Shown in pieces: positions 26,156-34,144 of a stretch of DNA of 37,670 nucleotides; within the stretch, counting starts at the first letter, position 1, and every line of letters starts with the position of its first letter. The notes below the pieces were generated by a model. It had not been told where the DNA came from. It saw only the letters and a list, made by a program, of their open reading frames with translations, and searched no databases. This DNA comes from Candidatus Omnitrophota bacterium. GTDB taxonomy: Bacteria > Omnitrophota > Koll11 > Tantalellales > Tantalellaceae. The stretch lies in contig JADGBB010000008.1 of the NCBI GenBank assembly GCA_015231715.1, positions 1 through 37,670 of the forward strand. Direction: 5' to 3'. The position numbers were made by a program, and so were the translations under genes.

Positions 26156-27125
26156 GCTTTTGATCTGCATAATTTCTGCAGGATTATTAAGTTCTTGTAT
26201 TCTCCATTCAAATGGATCTAATGAAACAATATCAAGAAAAACCCTTATTATGGGCACTTACCTCGAGATAAAAATAATTTTCAATAAAGATGAAATACTT
26301 AGATCCAAAATTGAAAATGAAATATCTGAGGCTATTAAACTAGGACAAAGTTTAGAACAAAAATTATCAATGTTTGACGCCGGAAGTGAACTTAATGAAC
26401 TTAATCTGTCAAAAAAAATGAATGTTACGGATGATCTGTATGAGGTTGTTAAACTCGCAGTCGAAGTTTCTAGGGATACAAACGGATATTTTGATGTAAC
26501 TGTCGCACCTCTTTTAAAGAAACAAGGGTTTTATACTGATGTTCCAAAGGAAGTGTTTGTTTTAATCCCGGATACATATTTGCAATTAGGATGGGAAAAA
26601 ATAAAATTTTTGGAAAATAACATAATTGAACTTGATGGAAATATATGGCTGGACCTTTCAGGAATAGCTAAAGGATACATAGTAGATAGAATTGCAAAAT
26701 ATTTAAAACAACAAAATTTCGGTACATTTTTAGTTAATGCAGGCGGAGATATGTACTGTTCCTCTAGTGACGGTCATTTGTGGAAAATAGGAATAATTTC
26801 TCCCGGAGAAAATAAGGTTCTTGAAGTATTAGAACTTAAGAACGAAGCTGTAGCAACAAGCGGAGACTATGAAAATTGGGTGATTTCAGACGAGGATAAA
26901 AATACAAAAATTTCGCATATAGCTGACCCTTTGGAAGGTGATCTATTAAAGAAATCATTTTCTAGTGCTACCGTAATAGCGGATACTTGTGCTAAAGCGG
27001 ACGCCCTTTCAACCGCAATGATGGCAATGGGGCCGGTAAAAGCATCCGAAATAGCAAAGCAGGATAAAAGCATAAGAATAATAAACGTAAATAAAACTAA
27101 AACAGGCTATGATATTAGTGAATAG
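26115..27125 (+). CDS. apbE: FAD:protein FMN transferase, lipoprotein
   Basis: 336 residues. ApbE attaches FMN from FAD to threonines of exported proteins such as RnfG, RnfD or NqrC. A basic N-terminus and hydrophobic segment end in the lipobox LLSSC (Cys near residue 28), so it is a lipoprotein facing the periplasm. Family motifs in order are RKTLIMGTYLEI, LDLSGIAKGYIVDRIA, FLVNAGGDMY, ATSGDYENW, ISHIADP and the metal-binding DTCAKADALSTAMMAMGP. ATG 26115 lies inside panB but is the only start that supplies the charged part of the signal. Its presence implies flavinylated Rnf- or Nqr-like partners elsewhere. Confidence 0.93.
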   Translation: MRAIRIIRTKKILKLLICIISAGLLSSCILHSNGSNETISRKTLIMGTYLEIKIIFNKDEILRSKIENEISEAIKLGQSLEQKLSMFDAGSELNELNLSKKMNVTDDLYEVVKLAVEVSRDTNGYFDVTVAPLLKKQGFYTDVPKEVFVLIPDTYLQLGWEKIKFLENNIIELDGNIWLDLSGIAKGYIVDRIAKYLKQQNFGTFLVNAGGDMYCSSSDGHLWKIGIISPGENKVLEVLELKNEAVATSGDYENWVISDEDKNTKISHIADPLEGDLLKKSFSSATVIADTCAKADALSTAMMAMGPVKASEIAKQDKSIRIINVNKTKTGYDISE

Positions 27126-27137
27126 GAGTTACAAATA

Positions 27138-28205
27138 ATGAAAATTGTTGCAGCCATGTCCGGCGGGGTAGATTCCAGCGTAGCGGCAAGTGAACTGCTA
27201 AAATTGGGGCATGAGGTAATCGGCATGACCATTAAAACATGGCCCAAAGAAAGCTGCGGCAAAACAGGTGAAAGGCAATGCTGTTCTTTAGATGCTATTC
27301 AATTTGCAAGAAGCACGGCGGAGGATCTGGGAATACCTTTTTACGTAGTGAATTTTTCTGATGAATTCCAGAAAATAGTTTCGGATTATTTTGTGAATGA
27401 ATACAAAAAAGGCCGCACACCAAATCCTTGCGTTTACTGCAACAGTAAAATTAAATTTGGACTGTTATATAAAAAAGCTCTCTCAATAGATGCAGAGGCA
27501 ATAGCGACCGGACATTATGCCAGAATAATTAAAAAAGACGGTGAATATTTTTTGGCTGAAGCTGTTTATAAAGAAAAAGATCAGTCGTATTTTTTGTTTG
27601 ATACGCCGAAAGAAATGTTAGAGCATATACTTTTCCCCTTAGGAGAGTATACAAAAAGTGAAGTCAGGCAAAAAGCTATGGAAAAAGGTTTTATGAACGC
27701 AGAGCGGGAAGAAAGCCAGGATGTTTGTTTTATACCAAAAGGCGGAGATTACAGAGAATACCTAAAGGAAAAAGGGGTAACTGATTCTTTTTTGCCCGGG
27801 AATATTTTTGATATTAAGGGAAATATTATTGGAACACATAAAGGAATAGCTTCCTATACAGTAGGTCAGCGGAAGGGGCTGGGAGTTTTTTCTGAGGATC
27901 CTTTATATGTTGTTTCTATTGATCATAAAGAAAACTCTATAACTGTGGGAGCAAAAGAAAAAGCTTTTAAAAAATGTCTAAAAGTAGACAGCATCAACTG
28001 GCTGGTAAGAAATAATGAGATCTCCGGGAAAGAAATCGAAGTAAAAATAAGACATGCTTCTAAAAAAGTTAAGGCCATTATATCATTGAACGAAGAAAAA
28101 TCGGCATATATTGAATTCGATCAACCTCAATTTGCACCAACCCCCGGCCAAATGGCAGTGTTTTACTCTGATGAAATAGTTCTAGGCGGAGGGACAATAA
28201 GTTAA
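27138..28205 (+). CDS. mnmA: tRNA-specific 2-thiouridylase MnmA
   Basis: 355 residues, full length. MnmA thiolates U34 of the Glu, Gln and Lys tRNAs. The PP-loop is AMSGGVDSSVAA at the N-terminus. The first catalytic cysteine region is TPNPCVYCNSKIKFG (about residues 95-109), followed by ATGHYARI and DQSYFLF. The second catalytic cysteine is in ESQDVCFIP (about residue 198). The C-terminal beta-barrel has YTVGQRKGLG and FAPTPGQMAVFY. AGGAG lies about ten bases before the ATG. This is the last gene of the long run; a promoter for the next operon follows. Confidence 0.96.
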   Translation: MKIVAAMSGGVDSSVAASELLKLGHEVIGMTIKTWPKESCGKTGERQCCSLDAIQFARSTAEDLGIPFYVVNFSDEFQKIVSDYFVNEYKKGRTPNPCVYCNSKIKFGLLYKKALSIDAEAIATGHYARIIKKDGEYFLAEAVYKEKDQSYFLFDTPKEMLEHILFPLGEYTKSEVRQKAMEKGFMNAEREESQDVCFIPKGGDYREYLKEKGVTDSFLPGNIFDIKGNIIGTHKGIASYTVGQRKGLGVFSEDPLYVVSIDHKENSITVGAKEKAFKKCLKVDSINWLVRNNEISGKEIEVKIRHASKKVKAIISLNEEKSAYIEFDQPQFAPTPGQMAVFYSDEIVLGGGTIS

Positions 28206-28241
28206 TAGTCAAAGGTCGCTCAACATGTTGCTATTTGGCAC

Positions 28242-28270
28242 TTGACCAAGGCAAAAAAAAACCGTAAAAT
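28242..28270 (+). promoter_or_regulatory. Promoter of the coiled-coil/pseudo-receiver operon
   Basis: TTGACC at 28242-28247, a 17-base spacer, and TAAAAT at 28265-28270. Transcription would begin near 28277. An AT-rich inverted repeat (AATATTATACAATATTATAA) and AAGGAG lie in the leader. Confidence 0.7.
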
Positions 28271-28318
28271 ACAAACTTCGATATTAATTAATATTATACA
28301 ATATTATAAGGAGTAAAA

Positions 28319-28639
28319 TTGCAGGGAAAGTTGTCCAAAGAATTACTTGCTAGAATAGAACAAGCCAAAGAAGATCAACTTAAGCTGGAAACAGAACTTT
28401 TGTCTATAGAAATGTGGATAGATAAATGTATGACCAGCATAGACTCATCTAACGATAAACTACATGACATTAAAGCTAAAATGGCTTTAAGGCAAACAGA
28501 AAAACAATCAAACGAAATTATCCCGATTATAGAAAACGAAGAAAAACCAGCTGACGTTGATACCGGGAATATTGACATCACACTAGAAAGACTGAGAAAA
28601 TTGAAACAGGCTTTGGATTCGGAAGAATACGGCTTGTAA
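28319..28639 (+). CDS. Small coiled-coil protein, unknown function
   Basis: 106 residues. Not recognised. The N-terminal two thirds read as heptad-like helix (LLARIEQAKEDQLKLETELL and on) followed by an acidic linker (ENEEKPADVDTGN). A short amphipathic helix, ITLERLRKLKQALDS, closes the protein. There is no signal peptide or membrane segment. The TTG start at 28319 is set by AAGGAG about six bases upstream; no ATG gives a comparable frame. It is the first gene of a three-gene operon with a large membrane-anchored coiled-coil protein and a membrane sensor, so a role as a soluble partner is plausible. Confidence 0.75.
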   Translation: MQGKLSKELLARIEQAKEDQLKLETELLSIEMWIDKCMTSIDSSNDKLHDIKAKMALRQTEKQSNEIIPIIENEEKPADVDTGNIDITLERLRKLKQALDSEEYGL

Positions 28640-28669
28640 CCATAAATAAAAAAATGAAGGAGTTGTTAC

Positions 28670-31600
28670 ATGTTGATCCTTTTTATTGTTGTTAGTACCG
28701 TGGTTTTTTTGTGGGCAGTTATAGCCACATTAATGATCACTTCATCAAAGACCGCATTGATACCCATCGAAAAACTTAACAAGCTTAACAACGAATTGAT
28801 AAAATTAAAAAATACCATCGCTCGAAATGAGGAAGAATTTAAATCTTTAAGGTTGGAGCACAGTGAAGGAGCTGTTCTTGCGGAAGGGAATGTGGATAAG
28901 GGTGAAACGATAAAAGATGAACTGATCAAAAAAATAAAAGAGCTGGAACAAAAAGAAGAAGAAATAAATGAATTGCAGTTAAAGCTTCATGAAATTGAAA
29001 CATCTGCTTTAGGTAAACCTTCTTTGGAAGATGAACTGGAAAAACATAAAATTGAAACCGGGAAATTAATTCATGAAGTAGAAGATCTAAAGACCGCTCT
29101 TAAAGCAAAAGTTTCTGAGAATTCACATAAAGATGCCTTAATATCTGGATTAGAAGCATCCCTGCACAATAAAGAAAAAGATATAACGGGTTTGAAAAAT
29201 GATCTAAAAGAAGATAATACCTACAGTAATGTTCGTGATAATGAGTTAAGAGAAGAGCTTTTAAAAAAAGATGCGCTTATAATGGAGAGCGAAGAAAGAG
29301 TTGTAGAACTATTAGAAGAACTGGAACAGATGAAAAAGGCGGATACGGCTTCAGCCACTGAAGGTTATATTGCCGAACTCCAGAATAAGATAGAAGAATT
29401 AACAACCGAAAAGGCCGTACTTTCGTCGTCCGAAAGCGCAAAAGAAGCACAACTCTTAGGAAAAGAACAAAAGGAAACAGAACTTTTAAATGAAATAATT
29501 GATCTGAAAAATAAAATTGAAAAAATATCGACTGATAAAACTATCTTTGCAACCGGGGAGAAAGAAGAAATAACCGAAAAAATAAATGAATTGGAGCAAA
29601 AGATAGAGGAGCTCAAGGATGAAAAAACTGCGCTAGAGTCTGTAGTAAGTTCGACTGAAGCACAGCTTGATGCTAAAGAACAGAATGAAAAGGAGCTTTT
29701 ACAAAAAATAGAGGAACTAAAAAATATAAAGGCTGAGATTGAAACTGTAGTAAGCGCAAAAGAATCAGAACTTGCAGCTAAAGAGCAGAAAGAAAACGAG
29801 CTTTTACAAAAGATAGACGAACTCAAGAATGAAAAGACTGCAACCGATTCCGCAAAAGAGGCAGAGCTCAGGAATAAAGTAATTGGATTGGAACAAATAA
29901 TCGATGAGTATGAAAACGAAAAAATCTGTAAAGAACAGAAAGAAAACGAATTTATAGGAAAAATAAACGGATTGGAACAGAAGTTGGCGCAATTTCTAAA
30001 TGAAACAAATATTTTGGCGTCTGCCCTAACCGTAAAAGAGGAACAACTTGCCGAGAAAGAGCAGAAAGAAAATGAACTAATTGGAAAAGTAGGTGAACTT
30101 GAACACAGAACATATGAATTACAAAATGAAATAGCTATATTGGGATCTGCGGTAAGTGCAAAAGAGGCGCAAATTGCCGAGAAAGAGCAGAAAGAAAATG
30201 AGTTTATCGGAAAGATAAACGAATTAGAACAGAGAATAAGTCAAATAACAAATGAAACAACCATATTGGAATCTGCGGTAAATGCTAAAGAGGCACAAAT
30301 TGCCGAGAAAAATGAAATGGAAAAAGAATTACTTAATAAAACTGATGAACTGAAGGATAAAATTTATGCTTTAGAGAATGATATTGCGGATGATCAAAAC
30401 AAAATGTCTGAATATGCCGGACAAATTGCTTTATGGGAAGAAGCATTAAAACAAAAAGACGGAGAAATTGAATCACTTAAAGCAAGTGTTAGTACTTTAA
30501 AGGAAATAGAGGAAAGAAACGAATGGATGAGGCAGGAACTGGATAATATTAAAAACGATTCTGCCGTCAAACAACAGGAGATAAAGAGCCTTAATGAGCG
30601 GATTTGGCTAATGGGAGAACAAAAAGCTGAAGACGAGAAAAAGTTTAACAGCGAAAAAGAAAAAATAAAATCAGAACTTTATGCTAAGGCTGAACAAGTC
30701 GATTCAAATAACTACACAATTGAAAAACTTAAAGCAGAGCTTAATGAAAAGGCTGAAGAGGTCGATTCAAATAGCTACATCATTGAAAAACTTAAAGCAG
30801 AGCTTAATGAAAAGGCTGAAGAGGTCGATTCAAATAACTACATCATTGAAAAACTTAACGCAGAACTTGAGAGGGAAAAACAGTTGTCAAGGGAAATGGA
30901 AAGTGTTACAGCGCAGGTAGAAAATGTTACAACGCAGCTAGAAAATGTTAAAAATCAATTAACAGAAACTAAAAACAAGATCGCAGTCAAAGAAGAAGAA
31001 ATAAGTGTGCTTAAGTCTGAAGCTGCTGAATTGACAGGACTTCGTGTGGCTATGAGAGGTATGGCAGAAGATCTCAGCGAAAAAACTAGCGAGGTTGAGT
31101 TCTTTAAAAAGGAAACTCAAAATATGGCCGAGAAAATTAAAAGGCTGCCTGCTCTAGAAAATGAACTGCGGATAAATACATTATCATTGACAGTTAAGAG
31201 CGAGGAACTAGAAACTGCCAGGGTATACATAAACGGTATCAAAAATAAACTTGATCAGCAGGACGCCCTGTTGGCGGACACAATTAATATCAAGGAAATG
31301 CTGCAGCAGAGATCTGAACAACTAGAAGAGGCAAATATAAAAATTGATAAATTGAAAACGGAGATGAATAACATTCGTGAAGAAGCGGCGATAAAAGATA
31401 GAATGACCGCTGAAAAAATAATGGAAAATCAAAAGCTCAAGAAAGCCATGGAAACTTATAATATGGAAAAAGATTCCGGGCAGATGGAAATAGATAAACT
31501 TACGTATGAACTTAACGTTCTAAAAGAAGACCTGGCACGTAAAGAGCAGCTATTGAGAAAAAACCAAGAAGAAAGCATAGAAGTTGATAGAGCGCGGACT

Positions 31601-32179
31601 GAAATTGAGATCAAGGACGAAGAGCTTAAAGCTAAAGTTAAAGAAATAAGCATATTAAATGAAAAGCTAACTAAACTTAAGCGCGCTATGATCGATCTTG
31701 AAACAGTGACAAATCATGCCGAATACATGAAGAATGAATTAGACAGGATTAAACCCGCGTTTCAATCACAGCAGATGGAAGTCAAAACAAAAGATGCTCA
31801 AATAGAAAAACTCAAAAATGAACTTGAAAAAATGGGAACCGAATACAAACAATACGATAAAGAACTAGCTGTTCTTTCAAGTGCTGATGTAGATCTCGGC
31901 TGGATAAAAAATACTATGGATGAGCAGAAAAAGGCTACCCATGATATGCAGAAAAGACTTCAGGAAACAAAGATAAGAATACATCTTTTAAATGAAAAAG
32001 CAAAAAAAGGGACAGAAACTATAGCTGAGTTCGCAGGGGCACCGGAATTTCATGAATTCAGAAAATCTATTCATGTGGATGAAATTGTAAGATCTTATCA
32101 GGACGAAATACTTCAATTAAAACAAAAAAATATGGACTTAGAAAAACAGCTGAATTCGCAGGATAATCATGAGAAATAA
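28670..32179 (+). CDS. Giant membrane-anchored coiled-coil protein
   Basis: 1169 residues, no assigned family. Residues about 2-24 form one membrane segment (MLILFIVVSTVVFLWAVIAT). Almost everything after it is predicted heptad coiled coil, rich in Glu and Lys and nearly free of Pro and Gly. Internal repeats are plain. Three tandem 42-residue units begin at codons 421, 463 and 505 (KEQKENE...). Shorter relatives precede them, and three 21-residue units lie near residues 673-735 (KAEQVDSN.YTIEKLKAELNE type). Both periods are whole numbers of heptads. The C-terminus has a less regular stretch (AEFAGAPEFHEFRKSIHVDE) before a last helix. A rod of this length could span tens of nanometres from the inner membrane. 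It overlaps the next gene by 11 bases. Confidence 0.85.
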   Translation: MLILFIVVSTVVFLWAVIATLMITSSKTALIPIEKLNKLNNELIKLKNTIARNEEEFKSLRLEHSEGAVLAEGNVDKGETIKDELIKKIKELEQKEEEINELQLKLHEIETSALGKPSLEDELEKHKIETGKLIHEVEDLKTALKAKVSENSHKDALISGLEASLHNKEKDITGLKNDLKEDNTYSNVRDNELREELLKKDALIMESEERVVELLEELEQMKKADTASATEGYIAELQNKIEELTTEKAVLSSSESAKEAQLLGKEQKETELLNEIIDLKNKIEKISTDKTIFATGEKEEITEKINELEQKIEELKDEKTALESVVSSTEAQLDAKEQNEKELLQKIEELKNIKAEIETVVSAKESELAAKEQKENELLQKIDELKNEKTATDSAKEAELRNKVIGLEQIIDEYENEKICKEQKENEFIGKINGLEQKLAQFLNETNILASALTVKEEQLAEKEQKENELIGKVGELEHRTYELQNEIAILGSAVSAKEAQIAEKEQKENEFIGKINELEQRISQITNETTILESAVNAKEAQIAEKNEMEKELLNKTDELKDKIYALENDIADDQNKMSEYAGQIALWEEALKQKDGEIESLKASVSTLKEIEERNEWMRQELDNIKNDSAVKQQEIKSLNERIWLMGEQKAEDEKKFNSEKEKIKSELYAKAEQVDSNNYTIEKLKAELNEKAEEVDSNSYIIEKLKAELNEKAEEVDSNNYIIEKLNAELEREKQLSREMESVTAQVENVTTQLENVKNQLTETKNKIAVKEEEISVLKSEAAELTGLRVAMRGMAEDLSEKTSEVEFFKKETQNMAEKIKRLPALENELRINTLSLTVKSEELETARVYINGIKNKLDQQDALLADTINIKEMLQQRSEQLEEANIKIDKLKTEMNNIREEAAIKDRMTAEKIMENQKLKKAMETYNMEKDSGQMEIDKLTYELNVLKEDLARKEQLLRKNQEESIEVDRARTEIEIKDEELKAKVKEISILNEKLTKLKRAMIDLETVTNHAEYMKNELDRIKPAFQSQQMEVKTKDAQIEKLKNELEKMGTEYKQYDKELAVLSSADVDLGWIKNTMDEQKKATHDMQKRLQETKIRIHLLNEKAKKGTETIAEFAGAPEFHEFRKSIHVDEIVRSYQDEILQLKQKNMDLEKQLNSQDNHEK
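29930..30307 (+). repeat. Three tandem 126-bp (42-residue) coding repeats
   Basis: The units are at 29930-30055, 30056-30181 and 30182-30307, each starting with codons for KEQKENE. Forty-two residues are six heptads, so gain or loss of a unit keeps the coiled-coil register. The second and third units are the most alike. Confidence 0.8.
30686..30874 (+). repeat. Three tandem 63-bp (21-residue) coding repeats
   Basis: The units are at 30686-30748, 30749-30811 and 30812-30874, nearly identical in DNA (aaggctgaagaggtcgattc at each start in units 2 and 3). Twenty-one residues are three heptads. The high DNA identity points to recent duplication and a potential for length variation. Confidence 0.85.
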
Positions 32180-33641
32180 AACATCATCAATAAAAAAACT
32201 GATCATATCAAATGCTTTTAATAAAGTTTTGATGACCGAGATAATTTCATTAATACTAATGTTTTTCATTTTAAAGTCAGGGTTAGGTATGTTATCCGGA
32301 ATAAATACATATCTAAAGGCCGGTAATACATGGTCGTTTATACAAAGGCAGGCATCCGAGAATTTATTGAGTTATGTTGATACTAAAGAAGATCGTTTTT
32401 ACGGTATGTTCGCTGAAAATCTGAAGGCGCTTAAGGATTTTACATTAGCTTGGGTTGAAATGCAGAAAAGAGATCCCGATGTATTGTCGATAAGCGCAGA
32501 TTTTAGAAAAGTAGGCGTCAGCTTTGAAGAGTCAAGAGGCCTTTTATTTTTATACAAAGTTTCTCAAGGTTCTAAATTCGGTGAAAGTTTTTCGAATAAA
32601 TGGGAAGAAGCGGATCTATTGATAGACGGCCTTGATTCTTTGGGAATAGAGATAAGATATTTATTAGCTAACGATGCTTTAGGTGAAATATCAATTGAGC
32701 GCATTCAGGAAGTGACTAGGCAGGTGCGTACAGTAGACAGTAAGCTTTTGATACTGGGCAATACCCTTAACGATGATCTTTTTGATTGTTATAAAAGAGC
32801 ACATGAGTTAATAATTAAAGCATTAAAAATATCGCTGTTGATAATCGTTTTGGCGGCCACTATTTTTATCATAGTTTTAAAAAATAAAATGAGCAGATTG
32901 CTAAAAGATCAAAATAGAGAAGAAACCGTTATTCAGGTTAAAGAAATACAACCAGTTGTTCCCGAGATGATCGTAGAACAACCAATAGAGATGCCAAAAG
33001 AACATGAAGAACAGGAAACAATAATTCCAAAGAAAGAAATTTTTGTCCCGCAAGAAAAAATTATAATTTCTGAAGAGCCGATAGCACAGCCCAAGCCATA
33101 CATAGAACGAGAAGAGTTTAAGGTACCAAAAATAACAAGGCCGATGAACTCTACCAGAAGTCTAATGGAAAAAATACTTGAGGAACCCTCGCCCCGCATT
33201 TTTGACATGGATAATGAAATAATTGTTAAACCAAATAAACAAAAAGAAAAAGAACAAGAAGTTAATGCCTCAAAAAATGTACTTTTGGTTGACGATAAAG
33301 AAGAAACAAAAAAATTAGTAAACGATATTTGCGGTAAATTAGATCTTAATTTCATGAAAAGTTTTTCAACTGCAAGAGAAGCTTTTGATTGGATCGATAA
33401 ACAAAACAAAACACCGGATCTAGTGATATACAATATTAATACCAGCGACATTAAAGGATATGATTTTGCCGATATGATCAAGGTGAAACCAAAATATGCC
33501 AGATGTGTTCTAGTGGCTATAACAGACGATGCTAAGCCCGGAACAGCTCAAAAGGTTAAAGAATCAGGGTTTAGCGATTATGTTCCCAGGCTTTTAATGA
33601 AAAGTGAATTGCAGGGAATTATTGAGAATATACTGGGTTGA
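32169..33641 (+). CDS. Membrane sensor protein with a C-terminal pseudo-receiver domain
   Basis: 490 residues. Two membrane segments (about residues 21-40 and 218-240) enclose a helical extracytoplasmic domain of about 175 residues, as in chemoreceptors and sensor kinases. A Pro/Glu-rich cytoplasmic linker of about 125 residues leads to a receiver-like domain (about 370-490). The acidic pair Asp375-Asp376 (LLVDDKEE) and Thr452 (VAITDD) are kept. The phospho-acceptor Asp is Asn422 (IYNINTSDIKG), and the usual Lys is Arg474 (DYVPRLL). There is no kinase, cyclase or HAMP domain. It probably senses something outside and signals by protein contact. It overlaps the giant coiled-coil gene by 11 bases, so the two are translationally coupled. 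Confidence 0.83.
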   Translation: MRNKTSSIKKLIISNAFNKVLMTEIISLILMFFILKSGLGMLSGINTYLKAGNTWSFIQRQASENLLSYVDTKEDRFYGMFAENLKALKDFTLAWVEMQKRDPDVLSISADFRKVGVSFEESRGLLFLYKVSQGSKFGESFSNKWEEADLLIDGLDSLGIEIRYLLANDALGEISIERIQEVTRQVRTVDSKLLILGNTLNDDLFDCYKRAHELIIKALKISLLIIVLAATIFIIVLKNKMSRLLKDQNREETVIQVKEIQPVVPEMIVEQPIEMPKEHEEQETIIPKKEIFVPQEKIIISEEPIAQPKPYIEREEFKVPKITRPMNSTRSLMEKILEEPSPRIFDMDNEIIVKPNKQKEKEQEVNASKNVLLVDDKEETKKLVNDICGKLDLNFMKSFSTAREAFDWIDKQNKTPDLVIYNINTSDIKGYDFADMIKVKPKYARCVLVAITDDAKPGTAQKVKESGFSDYVPRLLMKSELQGIIENILG

Positions 33642-33666
33642 CAAAAGAGTAAGTATAAAATATAAT
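33638..33666 (+). promoter_or_regulatory. Consensus sigma70 promoter of the tRNA gene
   Basis: TTGACA at 33638-33643, a 17-base spacer, and TATAAT at 33661-33666: a perfect match to the consensus. The -35 box overlaps the stop codon of the upstream gene. Transcription would start near 33673, about nine bases before the tRNA. Confidence 0.9.
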
Positions 33667-33681
33667 CGTAAGTTCTAAAGT

Positions 33682-33758
33682 GGCGGGGTAGCTCAGATGG
33701 TTAGAGCACACGGCTCATACCCGTGTTGTCGTCGGTTCGATCCCGACCCCCGCTACCA
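33682..33758 (+). tRNA. tRNA-Met (CAT anticodon), elongator type
   Basis: 77 bases, full cloverleaf. The acceptor GGCGGGG pairs with CCCCGCT (first pair G-U). The D stem is GCTC/GAGC. The anticodon stem CACGG/CCGTG carries the loop CTCATAC. The T arm is GTCGG-TTCGATC-CCGAC, and the 3' CCA is encoded. The initiator-type triple G-C pairs next to the anticodon loop and the 1-72 mismatch are absent, so it is not the initiator. A lysidine-modified Ile-CAT tRNA cannot be fully excluded. Confidence 0.95.
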
Positions 33759-33814
33759 AAAAAATTAAGGGGACTGTCCCAAGCAAAGCGCGCGGACTGT
33801 CCCCTTAATTTTTT
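33759..33814. terminator. Strong hairpin after tRNA-Met with GGGGACTGTCC motif
   Basis: AAAAAATTAAGGGGAC (33759-33774) pairs exactly with its complement at 33799-33814. The right arm ends in TTTTTT, so it can terminate transcription from either side. Inside, GGACTGTCCC appears twice in direct orientation and is itself palindromic, which is the look of a mobile palindromic repeat. Confidence 0.7.
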
Positions 33815-34074
33815 AAACATATCATCAAGCGGGTGTCGGGGCAATATCGCTCGTTACCTCGCGATATTGTCACTCCCAAGATACGATTTGGGTGTTTTGT
33901 TTTTGTTGGTTTTCCTGCGTATTTAACTAAGAAAGATTCTTAATAATTGCAATAGTTCACTAATGCAAAGTGCCGTCCCGTCGACACACACCGTCATTCT
34001 GAGGCCCTGTAAGGGCCGAAGAATCAAAGCCTTACGTTACTAAGCAATTAAAAAGTCAGAAACATAACTTTTTC
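33815..34074. other. Gene-free spacer with small palindromes
   Basis: No credible gene is present. CAATATCGC (33842-33850) pairs with 33861-33869. A further palindrome lies at 33996-34024. The stretch ends at the promoter of the downstream HEAT-repeat gene. Confidence 0.6.
33996..34024. repeat. REP-like palindrome (ATTCTGAGGCCCT...AGAAT)
   Basis: ATTCT/AGAAT and GGCCCT/AGGGCC arms surround a GTA loop. The flanking wording CGTCATTCTGAG...GAAGAATC resembles a palindromic repeat that I recall from many unrelated bacterial genomes; this similarity is from memory and was not searched. Confidence 0.5.
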
Positions 34075-34103
34075 TTGACAGATAACAGTTAAGGGAATAA
34101 AAT
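34075..34103 (+). promoter_or_regulatory. Promoter of the HEAT-repeat membrane protein
   Basis: TTGACA at 34075-34080, a 17-base spacer, and TAAAAT at 34098-34103. Transcription would start near 34110. AAGGAG at 34132-34137 lies seven bases before the ATG. Confidence 0.8.
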
Positions 34104-34144
34104 GAAAAAATAAATATCTAATATTTATTATAAGGAGTTACATA

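Noticed and set aside
29365..29826. 153-codon minus-strand frame with internal repeats
   Set aside because: Its repeats are only the mirror of the coiled-coil repeats of the plus-strand gene, and the Ser/Phe bias is that of a shadow frame.
30686..30874. CRISPR-like repetition
   Set aside because: The 63-bp units are contiguous, in frame and multiples of a heptad; there are no spacers. They are coding repeats of the coiled coil.
33682..33758. Initiator tRNA
   Set aside because: The anticodon stem lacks the three consecutive G-C pairs of initiators, and base pair 1-72 is G-U, not mismatched.
33723..33926. 67-codon plus-strand frame
   Set aside because: It begins inside tRNA-Met and runs through the terminator palindrome; no ribosome-binding site.
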